Shown piece after piece: positions 1 through 7,147 of a stretch of DNA of 17,119 nt. The stretch lies in NCBI GenBank assembly GCA_903895005.1, contig CAITSH010000191.1, positions 1-17,119 on the forward strand, given 5' to 3'. The notes below the pieces were generated by a model that worked only from the letters and a program-made list of their open reading frames with translations, had not been told where the DNA came from and made no database searches. The translations under genes were made by a program, and so were the position numbers. The stretch comes from an uncultured Pseudomonadota bacterium (GTDB lineage: Bacteria > Pseudomonadota > Gammaproteobacteria > Burkholderiales > SG8-39). The first letter of the stretch is position 1, and each line of letters starts with the position of its first letter.

Positions 1-1483
1 CCGGTGTGGCGAGCGACAGCGCGCACGGACAGGTCACCACCAGCACTGATACGGCGATCCAGAGCGCACGCGAAGGGTCGATATGCCACCAGACGAGGCC
101 GGCGGCGACGGCCAGCAACAGGATGACGCCCACAAACCAGCCCGCAGCGCGCTGCGTGAGTTCGATCCAGCGCGGACGCTCTGCGGAGGCGCGCTCCATC
201 AGGCTGACAATGGCGGCCAGTGCCGTGTCCTTGCCGACGCGTGTTACGCGCATGTGCAATGCGCTGCCGCTGTTGACCGAGCCGCCGATCAGGGCGGCGC
301 CGGCGCTCTTGGCGAGGGGACGGCTTTCACCGCTTAACATGGCTTCGCTCAGGGTGGCGCGCGGGGTTTCAAGCACCCCGTCGGCCGGCAGGGTTTCGCC
401 GGGGCGGACAAGCACGCGGTCACCCGGTACGAGAAGGGCGCGGGAGATGGTTTCGGTTTCATCGGGGACGGCGGGCTTGCAGCGGTGGGCGGTTTCGGGG
501 GCGAGTCGCGCCAAGTGCTGCAAGGTGCTGCCGGCGCGCTGGCGTGCCAGCAGTTCGAGATAGCGTCCGGCGAGCAGCAGGAATACGAACATCGTAACCG
601 AATCAAAATAAACCGCGCCGCTTTCAATGAGCGTGGCCCAGACGCTGGCGATGAAGGCGACGGCGATGCCGATGGCCACGGGCACGTCCATGCCAAGGCG
701 CATCATGCGAAGGTCGCGCAGCGCACCGCTGAAAAACGGTGCCGCAGAGTAGGCCATGACAGGCAGCGTCAGCACCAGGCTGGCCCAGCGCATCAACTGC
801 TCGATATCGGCGCTCATGCTGCCTTCTTCGGCCAGGTATACCGGCACCGCGTACATCATCACCTGCATCATGCCAAACCCGGCAACGAACAGGCGCCACA
901 CGGCGGCGCGCCGCTCGCCTTTTTCTATCAGTGCGAGGCGACCCTCCTCAGAGGGCCAGGCGCGGTAGCCGATACGCCGCACTGCCAGCAGCACCGCAGA
1001 CAGGCGGGTCGTGGCTGCGTTCCAGCGCACTCGCGCCCGGTGGCTGGTGTAGTTGACCTCGACCCGTTCCACGCCCGGGGTGCGCAGCAGTGTCTGCTCG
1101 ATCAGCCAGACGCAGGCGGCGCAGCGGATGCCCTCGAGCAGCAACTCCGCCTCCGGTTTGCCCTCGATATCGCGCACGAAGCGCGTTTGCAGCAGGGGTT
1201 CGTCATAAAGAGACAGGTCCGGATTGAATCCGTCGTCGGCCTGTGGTGTTCCTGCGGACGAGGCTACCGATTCCCGCAGTCGGTAGTAGTCGTCCAGTCC
1301 CTGTCCGACGATCACGCGTGCGAGGGTTTCGCAACCGGGGCAGCAAAGGCTGCGCCACGTGCCGTTGACTTCGAGGCGATAGGTGCTCCCTGCCGGAACC
1401 GGCAATCCGCAATGAAAGCACGCGGCATCCTGCCTTGCCGCCGGAGGGGACGGTGGCGTCCTTATTTTGCCGGGGTCTTGCAA
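1..1483 (-). CDS. CcoI/FixI-type copper-translocating P1B-ATPase, 5' part (3' end outside window)
   Basis: This is the N-terminal part of a heavy-metal P-type ATPase that runs off the left edge on the minus strand. In order it shows a Cys-rich N-terminal domain (CFHCGLPVP then CCPGC, typical of the CcoI/FixI/CopA2 branch), an HMA domain with GIRCAACVWLIE, several hydrophobic membrane segments, an actuator domain with SGES (near 333), and the ion-binding CPC motif in VVTCPCALSLAT (near 15-45). The DKTGT phosphorylation site lies outside the window. Known members export Cu(+) slowly to the periplasm for cuproenzyme assembly, classically cbb3 oxidase; here a copper nitrite reductase is encoded nearby. 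The start is unclear. The frame has no ATG or GTG near the N-terminus, and the nearest plausible start is TTG at 1483, inside the 3' end of the upstream small gene. It is probably co-transcribed with that gene. Confidence 0.9.
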   Translation of the reverse strand, partial: MQDPGKIRTPPSPPAARQDAACFHCGLPVPAGSTYRLEVNGTWRSLCCPGCETLARVIVGQGLDDYYRLRESVASSAGTPQADDGFNPDLSLYDEPLLQTRFVRDIEGKPEAELLLEGIRCAACVWLIEQTLLRTPGVERVEVNYTSHRARVRWNAATTRLSAVLLAVRRIGYRAWPSEEGRLALIEKGERRAAVWRLFVAGFGMMQVMMYAVPVYLAEEGSMSADIEQLMRWASLVLTLPVMAYSAAPFFSGALRDLRMMRLGMDVPVAIGIAVAFIASVWATLIESGAVYFDSVTMFVFLLLAGRYLELLARQRAGSTLQHLARLAPETAHRCKPAVPDETETISRALLVPGDRVLVRPGETLPADGVLETPRATLSEAMLSGESRPLAKSAGAALIGGSVNSGSALHMRVTRVGKDTALAAIVSLMERASAERPRWIELTQRAAGWFVGVILLLAVAAGLVWWHIDPSRALWIAVSVLVVTCPCALSLATP

Positions 1484-1665
1484 GTACTCAGGCCAAACGG
1501 CACGTACAGAGGACAAAAGCGCATGAAACCGGTGGCCACGGGAATCAGCGCGAGAAGGCTGAACCACCGGGTGTTACCGGGAAGGAACAAAAAAAGAATG
1601 GTCATGACGAGCAGCCCTGCGACGATGCGGACGACGCGGTCGGTGCCGCCTATATTAGATTTCAT
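1462..1665 (-). CDS. Small DUF2892-type inner-membrane protein
   Basis: This is a 67-residue protein. It opens with MKSNIGGTDRVVRIVAGLL and has two hydrophobic stretches (about residues 12-28 and 33-47) followed by a CPLYVPFGLSTC tail. This layout is that of the DUF2892/YgaP-like transmembrane domain: a short N-terminal segment, two helices, and a cysteine-containing CPLY...G..TC motif. The molecular function of the family is not established. A GGAG ribosome-binding site lies just upstream of the ATG. The gene directly precedes the CcoI-type ATPase and its stop codon is inside the possible start region of that gene, so the two are likely one transcription unit. An FNR-type box sits about 63 bp upstream of the start codon. 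Confidence 0.8.
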   Translation of the reverse strand: MKSNIGGTDRVVRIVAGLLVMTILFLFLPGNTRWFSLLALIPVATGFMRFCPLYVPFGLSTCKTPAK

Positions 1666-1700
1666 TTCGGTCTCCAGCGTGGGATACGCCCTTGATCCGA

Positions 1701-1706
1701 ATGCTA
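1701..1706 (-). promoter_or_regulatory. Putative -10 element of the FNR-dependent promoter
   Basis: The minus strand reads TAGCAT here (4 of 6 matches to TATAAT). If the FNR box at 1728-1741 is centred at -41.5, transcription starts near 1693 and this hexamer falls at about -13 to -8, as expected for a class II FNR-activated promoter. The assignment is inferred from spacing. Confidence 0.45.
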
Positions 1707-1727
1707 GGGCTTCTGCCCGACGGCACT

Positions 1728-1741
1728 TTGACCTGGATCAA
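1728..1741 (-). promoter_or_regulatory. FNR/Dnr-type box upstream of the DUF2892-copper ATPase unit
   Basis: TTGACCTGGATCAA matches the FNR consensus TTGAT-N4-ATCAA at 9 of 10 defined bases. It lies upstream of the small DUF2892 gene, at a distance that places a reasonable -10 element correctly. FNR/ANR (oxygen) and Dnr/Nnr (nitric oxide) regulators share this site, so the sequence does not say which one acts. Confidence 0.7.
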
Positions 1742-1785
1742 TCAGCCCCCCGACTCTTGCCGGGAGCAAGACCCCGTGCGGCTTC

Positions 1786-3144
1786 TCAGTCAAGACTGAC
1801 GCTCTCAAGGTAATCGGGAACCTCGCATGGCCAGTTTAATGTCTGCTCGATGCGCTGGCGCAGCGCGTCTGCCGGACCCGGCTCACCGTGGGTAATGAAG
1901 GTGCGCCGCGGCGGCGTTTCGAATCCGCGCAACCAGCCGATGATTTCGTCGCTGTCGGCATGCGCCGAGAGGTTGTTGATGATGTCCACTTCAGCGCGCA
2001 CAGGCACCATCTCGCCGTGGATTTTTACGGTCGGTTCACCGGCAACGATGCGTGCGCCACGGGTACCGCCGGCCTGGTGGCCGGTGAACAGGATGGTGTT
2101 GCGCGCATCGGGCGCGAATGCGGTGAGGTGGTGTGTGACGCGGCCGCCTGTCGCCATGCCGCTGCCTGCGATGATGATCATCGGGCCCTTGCGACGGTTG
2201 AGCGCCTTGGATTCCTCCGGCGTATTGATGATTTTCGCCGCTCGGCACATGGCTTGGCATTCTTCTGGTGCAAGCCGGTGTTCTTTGCGGTGGGTCATGA
2301 ACAGCTGCGTCGCATCGGTGGCCATCGGGCTATTGAGGTAAACGGGCGTGTCGGCTATGGTGCCTGCGACCTTGAGCTGGTGAATGTAGTACAGCAGGCT
2401 TTGTGTCCGGCCTACGGCAAAGGCCGGGATGATGAGAACCCCCTGGCGCGCGACCGTGCGGTTGATCACTTCGGCAAGCTTGATGCGCGGATCCTCTTGT
2501 TCGTGAATGCGGTTGCCATAGGTGGATTCGATCACCAGGTAATCGGCTGCGGCCACACGCACGGGAGAGGGCATCACTGCGTCATCGGGGCGGCCGAGGT
2601 CCCCAGAAAAAAGAACCGAACGACCGATGGCGGCGATTTGCACGAAGGCCGAGCCTAGCAGGTGCCCTGAGGGCAGCAGTGTCGCGGTGACGCCGGCACC
2701 GAGGTCAAGCGCCCGGTCGTAGTCGGTCGCCGTGAATTGCTTGAGGCTGCGCAGCGCGTCCTGTTCGGTATAAAGCGGCAGGGCCGGCTTGTGCCGCGAG
2801 AAATTATGTCGGTTGGCGTAATTGGCCTCTTCTTCCTGCAGGCGTGCGCTGTCGGGCAGCAAAATGGTGCACAGGTCGCGCGTCGCCGCGGTGCAGTAAA
2901 TCCGGCCGTGAAAGCCGTTGCGTACCAGCAATGGCAGGTAGCCGCTGTGGTCGATGTGTGCATGTGTGAGCACGACCGCATCGATTGTTTTCGGATCGAC
3001 CTTCAGTGGCGACCAGTTGCGCAGGCGCAATTGCTTGTAGCCCTGGAACAGGCCGCAATCGACCAGAACGCGCCTGGCACCGGCTTCAAGCAGGTATTTG
3101 GAACCCGAAACAGTTCCGGTCGCACCGAGGAATTGCAGTTTCAT
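1786..3144 (-). CDS. Metallo-beta-lactamase/beta-CASP family RNA-processing-type hydrolase
   Basis: This 452-residue protein has the metal-binding MBL motif HAHIDHSG (residues 61-68), then SGHLLGSA (His161), FSGDLGRPDD (Asp182), and the beta-CASP signatures ESTYGNR (about 206-212), LSAHAD (about 392-397, His395) and FITHGEP (His419). The GATGTVSGSKYLLE N-terminus and the length fit the bacterial YsiA-like/CPSF73-like 'exonuclease of the beta-lactamase fold involved in RNA processing' group. Family members are two-zinc RNA endo- or exonucleases, but most bacterial members of this subgroup have no proven substrate. The ATG at 3144 has a GGAGCAAGG ribosome-binding site. The gene stands apart from its neighbours: 65 bp after the upstream gene and 120 bp before the next. 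No link to denitrification or benzoate metabolism is evident. Confidence 0.9.
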   Translation of the reverse strand: MKLQFLGATGTVSGSKYLLEAGARRVLVDCGLFQGYKQLRLRNWSPLKVDPKTIDAVVLTHAHIDHSGYLPLLVRNGFHGRIYCTAATRDLCTILLPDSARLQEEEANYANRHNFSRHKPALPLYTEQDALRSLKQFTATDYDRALDLGAGVTATLLPSGHLLGSAFVQIAAIGRSVLFSGDLGRPDDAVMPSPVRVAAADYLVIESTYGNRIHEQEDPRIKLAEVINRTVARQGVLIIPAFAVGRTQSLLYYIHQLKVAGTIADTPVYLNSPMATDATQLFMTHRKEHRLAPEECQAMCRAAKIINTPEESKALNRRKGPMIIIAGSGMATGGRVTHHLTAFAPDARNTILFTGHQAGGTRGARIVAGEPTVKIHGEMVPVRAEVDIINNLSAHADSDEIIGWLRGFETPPRRTFITHGEPGPADALRQRIEQTLNWPCEVPDYLESVSLD

Positions 3145-3209
3145 CCTTGCTCCGATTCATGTTTGACGCGCGCCGGCATTGCCTTCCGGGTTTATGCGTT
3201 GCCGCGTAA

Positions 3210-3524
3210 TTATTTCAGTCGGGCAATATGGCCCTGTTCGCATTTAAAGGCTGGAAAGCGTTGCCAGACGGGCATTTGCGGGCTGTGGTCGTTCGTATCA
3301 GGCGCGATGAAAGCCAGTTGCGTATCCATAAATTGCCGCGTGACGAGGGCCATCCTGGCTACGTCGGAGGTTAGAACGGTGTCGTTGAGGTGGGGCGGGA
3401 TACGAACCGGATGTTGTTGCAGTACGACCGGTTTGCGGAGTTTCCAGATGCCACGAACAAAAAACGTCAGCCCGGACAGCGCAGCAACGCCGATATGCAG
3501 CAGTTTTACGCAGGCGAAATCCAC
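3210..3524 (-). CDS. SirB-like membrane protein, second half degenerate
   Basis: The N-terminal half resembles the SirB (PF04247) family: VKLLHIGVAALSG, FFVRGIWKLR, a spacer, then PPHLNDTVLT. From about 3369 onward the expected hydrophobic helices are absent. The reading frame continues with polar sequence (TRQFMDTQLAFIAPDTND...) to a stop at 3210, and neither other minus-strand frame restores a SirB-like tail. The protein would be 104 residues against roughly 125-130 for the family. I chose the GTG at 3524 because GGAG lies just upstream and because SirB proteins begin a few residues before the K.LH motif. An ATG at 3659 in the same frame would add a low-complexity leader. It may be a broken gene or a recombined 3' end. 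SirB function is poorly defined. Confidence 0.5.
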   Translation of the reverse strand: MDFACVKLLHIGVAALSGLTFFVRGIWKLRKPVVLQQHPVRIPPHLNDTVLTSDVARMALVTRQFMDTQLAFIAPDTNDHSPQMPVWQRFPAFKCEQGHIARLK

Positions 3525-3680
3525 GTGTCTCCGCCTTCTGCCTTCGTTCCCGTCGGTCCCCGGGGTGGCGCTGGCACCAGCCAGCAGGTGAAACGGGCGG
3601 AACACCAGCGCTGGCAACGCCGGACTCAGCGGCGTTGCCGGTCTCGGGGCGGTGTTCATCGCGACACTACCCGATTCTTT

Positions 3681-4115
3681 TCAGGGCCTGGGGCTCGCCG
3701 CGCTGAACTGTGCCGGCTTGTCCATGACGCGCAAAAGCAGCAGCGACAGGCGCCTGGCGGCGAGTTTTCTTTCCAGTGTGCGCTGGATGGCTGGCAGTGA
3801 GGTTCGTTCCGGATCAAAGGTGATCGAGAGCGCAGCCGCCTCGGCCGACGCGCGTGCGCTGCCCGGGTCGACGCCGCGAGTGCCCGCGGCGATGCGTTCC
3901 AGCACCTGCCGCGTCGCTTCGTCGGCCGCGAGAACGCCGTCCATGGCGAAAAACACCACTTGGTGTTTTGCAGCCAATGCGCGCGTCACCGCTGCGTGGT
4001 CATAGACCGCCGCGATCTTGTCCTCGACGCAGTGGCCGCAGGCGAGGGCGCCCGCAGATTGCAGCACCGTTGCCAGGGCCAATACGATGCCGGCGATGAG
4101 GCGCGGTTCGCGCAT
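3681..4115 (-). CDS. Small exported CxxC protein encoded after nirK, possibly HMA-like
   Basis: This 144-residue protein begins MREPRLIAGIVLALATVL, a typical Sec signal peptide, cleaved probably near GALA-CGHC. The mature protein would begin with a CGHC motif and then shows VVFFAMDG, GVDPGSARASAEAAALSITFDPE and a basic C-terminal helix. The CxxC followed by a beta-alpha pattern loosely suggests a ferredoxin-like heavy-metal-associated fold; this is weak and inferred. The ATG at 4115 lies 1 bp beyond the nirK stop, so the gene is almost certainly co-translated with nirK. A role in copper delivery to, or redox care of, NirK is a reasonable guess from context only. A longer reading from 4202 would overlap nirK and lack the signal peptide at its N-terminus, so I rejected it. 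I do not recognise a named family. Confidence 0.75.
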   Translation of the reverse strand: MREPRLIAGIVLALATVLQSAGALACGHCVEDKIAAVYDHAAVTRALAAKHQVVFFAMDGVLAADEATRQVLERIAAGTRGVDPGSARASAEAAALSITFDPERTSLPAIQRTLERKLAARRLSLLLLRVMDKPAQFSAASPRP

Positions 4116-4116
4116 G

Positions 4117-5583
4117 TCAGTGACCCGCCTGCGCCGACACCTTGCCCGGCTTTTGCGCGTCGACCCAGTGGAAGTACTTGAGGTATTGCTTGATCTCAGC
4201 ATCCGACAGCGACTGGTTGGGCATGGGGATGTTGTTGAACTCTTTCAGCATGGCCTTGGCGTCGGGGTCGGTTTCGAGCATTTTCTCCGGCGACTTGAGC
4301 CATTTGGCCAGCCATTCGTCGCTGCGACGCTTGGTGACGCCTGCTATGTCCGGCCCGAGCTTCTTACCTTGCCCGACAGAGTGGCACGCAAGGCATTTGC
4401 TCTCGAACGCGAGCTTGCCGGCGACGGCTTCCGGCTCGGTCGGCGTGGCGCTGGCCTCCATGTTGTGGTGCTCGAGGTCTTGCTGCGCCGCTTTTGCCGC
4501 GGTCGAAACAAGGCCGATGGCGCCCTGAGAGGCATTGGCAAAATGGTGATCCACCATGATGTAGGAGCCGTCCTCGGGAATCATGAATTCGACAATGGCG
4601 CTGTTGGATGACCCGAGCAGCACCGTCTGCATACCCCGCATCTGGTTGTCCGGATTGCCCTCGAACCAGACGCGGTCGAAGATGGTGCCTACGACGTGGA
4701 AGCTCGAGGTTTTACTCGGGCCGACGTTGAGCACGAACAGACGGACTTTTTCGCCTGGCTTGGCAGGCAGCGGATTTTTCACCATGCCGTTGTGCACGCC
4801 GTTGAACACGGTGTAGGTCGGCTGCGAGGCCTTGAGCTTGTCGTTATCGAGCACGTAGAGCGGCGCGCCGTCGACCTTGCGCTTGGCCGGGTCGGGTTTG
4901 GCGTAGAACTCGCTTTGTATCACCACGTACTCGCGGTCGGCCTTGGTCGGATAGCCCTCACGCGGCTCGACAATGACGGCGCCGTACATGCCCGAGGCGA
5001 TGTGCTCGAGAATCATCGGCGTGCCGCAGTGGTACATGAACATGCCAGGATAGTTGAGCGTGAACTCGAACTCTATGGTCTGGCCGGGGGCGACCGAACG
5101 GTATTTGTCCTGCGGCGAGACCATCGCGGCGTGAAAGTCCATGGAATGCATCATCGGTGCAGCGGTCATTTTCATCTCAAGGCCCGGCACCGTCTCGTCG
5201 CTGCGGTTGGTCATGGAAAAGCGGATCTTGTCGCCTACGCGCGCGCGCACCGTCGGGCCGGGCACGCTGTCGCCGAAGGTCCAGGCGCTGAATTTCACGC
5301 CAGGGGCGATTTCAATGATCTTGTGCGTTGTGTCCAGGCGCACTTCCTTGACCGGGGAGGGGTCAAGCGGCTTGAGTTCGGCGGTCATGCTTAGCGACTT
5401 GCCCTGGGCGAAGGCGCCGGTGTGGCGTTCGGTGCTGAGCTTGGCCGGGGTGGGTTTGAGGTCCATTTTGGACATGTCGTACTTGTCCGCGACCGCGGTA
5501 GTCGAGACTGGCGGCGCCGGGTTGCAGGCGGAGAGCATAGACAACATAAGGGCGGCAACAACTGCGCTGGCGCGGGTTTTCAT
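4117..5583 (-). CDS. nirK: Copper-containing nitrite reductase fused to a C-terminal cytochrome c domain
   Basis: This 488-residue protein would reduce nitrite to nitric oxide in the periplasm. The N-terminus is a lipoprotein signal (LSMLSAC, Cys20). Two cupredoxin domains follow. Type 1 copper ligands are visible as His146, Cys186, His194 and Met199, and type 2 ligands as His151, His185 and His296, with the catalytic Asp149. The usual second catalytic His may be His264 in FNGVHNGMV, but that match is uncertain. After a linker (about 362-388) comes a class I cytochrome c domain with CLACH (397-401) and a likely axial Met454 in IPMPNQ. Fusions of this kind are known, for example in Ralstonia pickettii, and let the enzyme take electrons directly through its own heme. 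The start has an AGGAGGG ribosome-binding site. An FNR-type box lies 70 bp upstream, and a small exported protein follows at 1 bp. Confidence 0.95.
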   Translation of the reverse strand: MKTRASAVVAALMLSMLSACNPAPPVSTTAVADKYDMSKMDLKPTPAKLSTERHTGAFAQGKSLSMTAELKPLDPSPVKEVRLDTTHKIIEIAPGVKFSAWTFGDSVPGPTVRARVGDKIRFSMTNRSDETVPGLEMKMTAAPMMHSMDFHAAMVSPQDKYRSVAPGQTIEFEFTLNYPGMFMYHCGTPMILEHIASGMYGAVIVEPREGYPTKADREYVVIQSEFYAKPDPAKRKVDGAPLYVLDNDKLKASQPTYTVFNGVHNGMVKNPLPAKPGEKVRLFVLNVGPSKTSSFHVVGTIFDRVWFEGNPDNQMRGMQTVLLGSSNSAIVEFMIPEDGSYIMVDHHFANASQGAIGLVSTAAKAAQQDLEHHNMEASATPTEPEAVAGKLAFESKCLACHSVGQGKKLGPDIAGVTKRRSDEWLAKWLKSPEKMLETDPDAKAMLKEFNNIPMPNQSLSDAEIKQYLKYFHWVDAQKPGKVSAQAGH

Positions 5584-5625
5584 GGTCAGTCCCTCCTTGG
5601 TTCTTTTGTGTGATTTCCTCCGATC

Positions 5626-5631
5626 AAGTTA
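5626..5631 (-). promoter_or_regulatory. Putative -10 element of the nirK promoter
   Basis: The minus strand reads TAACTT (3 of 6 matches to TATAAT). Placing the FNR box at -41.5 gives a start near 5618, about 35 bases before the nirK ATG, and puts this hexamer at -13 to -8. The match is weak and rests on spacing. Confidence 0.35.
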
Positions 5632-5652
5632 CGCGTGCGAACCCGCACCGAT

Positions 5653-5666
5653 TTGATGCAGGTCAA
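5653..5666 (-). promoter_or_regulatory. FNR/Dnr-type box upstream of nirK
   Basis: TTGATGCAGGTCAA matches TTGAT-N4-ATCAA at 9 of 10 defined bases. Its reverse complement, TTGACCTGCATCAA, differs by one base from the box at 1728-1741. The position fits activation of nirK at low oxygen or in response to nitric oxide. Confidence 0.75.
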
Positions 5667-5686
5667 TGTCGAGTCAAATACTCGGA

Positions 5687-5718
5687 TACAAAAAAGCCCT
5701 ATTAAACATAGGGCTTTG
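5687..5718 (-). terminator. Rho-independent terminator of the boxR-boxC-boxB operon
   Basis: A perfect 10-bp stem (AAAGCCCTAT at 5693-5702, ATAGGGCTTT at 5708-5717) with a 5-base loop lies 18 bp beyond the boxB stop. On the minus strand the stem runs into six T residues, so it terminates transcripts coming from boxB and insulates nirK from them. Confidence 0.9.
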
Positions 5719-5735
5719 GGTTGGGCGCGCGATGC

Positions 5736-7145
5736 CTAGTTCAGGCGTACATACTCATATTCGACCGCGAGATTGTTGATGCCCCGATCGGGCGGCGCCA
5801 CCCAGCCGGCCATTTTTCCCGGTTCCGTTACGCGCTGCATCAGGCTTTTCACATAGCTGCGGTCCGCCTCTGTCGGGATCCAGTCGCTGGCAGATTTGTC
5901 GAATTCCTCGCGGCTGATGATTCTGCCGTCGGGCGTGGTCGGCACGCCGGCCCATACACCGATGCTGCGGCGAAAGCGGGTGGAGGGCAGCGTCAGTTGC
6001 TGATCGTAACCGGCGCGCTTGATCTGCATGTTCCAGCGCTTGACGCCGATTTCGCAGTCCTTTACATAGGCAAGGCGCGTGACTTCGTTCATTGCGTTGC
6101 GCATGGCCACGGTCTCCTTGCCCTTGGGGCCCTCCAGGTCGAAGCTCGCGTCGGTGCAGATGTGGTCGGTGTAATTGACCTCGTCGGGACGGCCCTTGAT
6201 GCCGCTGGCGAACGAGGTGGCGGCATTGGAAGAGACCTCCGAACCGAACAGGTCGAGCGAGGACGTGAACCAGAAGTTGAGATATTTCTGCAAAAGTGGC
6301 AGGTCGATCACGCCGGCGCGGCGCAGTGCCGCGGTGTCGTCGGTGCCCAGTTCCTTCATCACCTCGAGCGTGCGGCGCACGACCCGGCCGATGCCGGTCT
6401 CGCCGACGAACATGTGGTGGGCTTCCTCGGTGAGCATGAAGCGGCAGGTGCGCGACAAAGGGTCGAAGGCCGACTCAGCGAGGCTTTTCAACTGGAACTT
6501 GCCGTCGCGGTCGGTGAAGTAGGTGAAGCAGTAAAACGACAGCCAGTCGGAAATCGGTTCGTTGAAGGTGCCGAGGATGCGCGGCTTGTCGACGTCGCCG
6601 GAGTGGCGTGCAAGCAATTCTTCGGCCTCTTCGCGACCGTCGCGGCCGAAGTAGGCGTGCAACAAGTACACCATGGCCCACAAGTGGCGGCCTTCCTCGA
6701 CGTTGACCTGGAACAGGTTGCGCAGGTCATACAGTGAGGGGCAGGTATGGCCAAGGAGGTGTTGCTGCTCGACCGAAGCGGGTTCGGTGTCGCCCTGTGT
6801 CACGATGATGCGGCGGAACTGCGAACGGTATTCGCCCGGTACCTGTTGCCAGACCGGCTGGCCGAACCCATCGCCAAATCCGATCGTGCGGTTCTCGACC
6901 TTGTCTGCGAGAAAAATCCCCCAGCGGTAATCGGGCATCTTCACCGCACCGTATTGCGCCCAGCCCTCGGCATCGACACCGACTGCGGTGCGCAGGTAGA
7001 CGTCCGATGACGCAAAATCATGCGGCCCCATGTCGCGCCACCAGTCGAGAAACGCAGGCTGCCAGTGCTCGAGGGCGCGTTGCAGCGTCTTGTCGTTGGA
7101 GAGGTCGACATTGTTGGGGATTTTTTCGCTGTAATTGATCGCCAT
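5736..7145 (-). CDS. boxB: Benzoyl-CoA 2,3-epoxidase, oxygenase component BoxB
   Basis: This 469-residue protein is a class I diiron oxygenase that converts benzoyl-CoA to its 2,3-epoxide using O2 and electrons from a reductase (BoxA in known systems). The expected ferritin-like ligands are all visible: Glu121, Glu151 and His154 (in VEEGRHLW), Asp212, and Glu241 and His244 (in LTEEAHHMF). The spacing matches the ligand set I recall for Azoarcus evansii BoxB, with an offset of one residue. The length and the conserved GDTEPASVEQQHLLGH and FNEPISDWLSFYCFTYFTDRDGKFQLKSL regions fit the family. The ATG at 7145 is 2 bp after the boxC stop, so it is translated from the same mRNA. It is the last gene of the operon before a terminator. 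Confidence 0.97.
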   Translation of the reverse strand: MAINYSEKIPNNVDLSNDKTLQRALEHWQPAFLDWWRDMGPHDFASSDVYLRTAVGVDAEGWAQYGAVKMPDYRWGIFLADKVENRTIGFGDGFGQPVWQQVPGEYRSQFRRIIVTQGDTEPASVEQQHLLGHTCPSLYDLRNLFQVNVEEGRHLWAMVYLLHAYFGRDGREEAEELLARHSGDVDKPRILGTFNEPISDWLSFYCFTYFTDRDGKFQLKSLAESAFDPLSRTCRFMLTEEAHHMFVGETGIGRVVRRTLEVMKELGTDDTAALRRAGVIDLPLLQKYLNFWFTSSLDLFGSEVSSNAATSFASGIKGRPDEVNYTDHICTDASFDLEGPKGKETVAMRNAMNEVTRLAYVKDCEIGVKRWNMQIKRAGYDQQLTLPSTRFRRSIGVWAGVPTTPDGRIISREEFDKSASDWIPTEADRSYVKSLMQRVTEPGKMAGWVAPPDRGINNLAVEYEYVRLN

Positions 7146-7147
7146 GA

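Noticed and set aside
1755..1771. Inverted repeat TCTTGC-N5-GCAAGA after the beta-CASP gene as a terminator
   Set aside because: The stem is only 6 bp and there is no T-run on the minus strand, so it is not a convincing terminator.
485..1813. 442-residue open frame on the plus strand
   Set aside because: It is antisense to the copper ATPase and the DUF2892 gene, is rich in His/Arg/Gly as expected of a GC-driven shadow, and has no domain pattern. The minus-strand ATPase motifs are unmistakable.
4116..4202. N-terminal extension of the CxxC protein into nirK
   Set aside because: The extension is Arg/Ser-rich, overlaps nirK's coding end, and would bury the clear signal peptide that starts at 4115.
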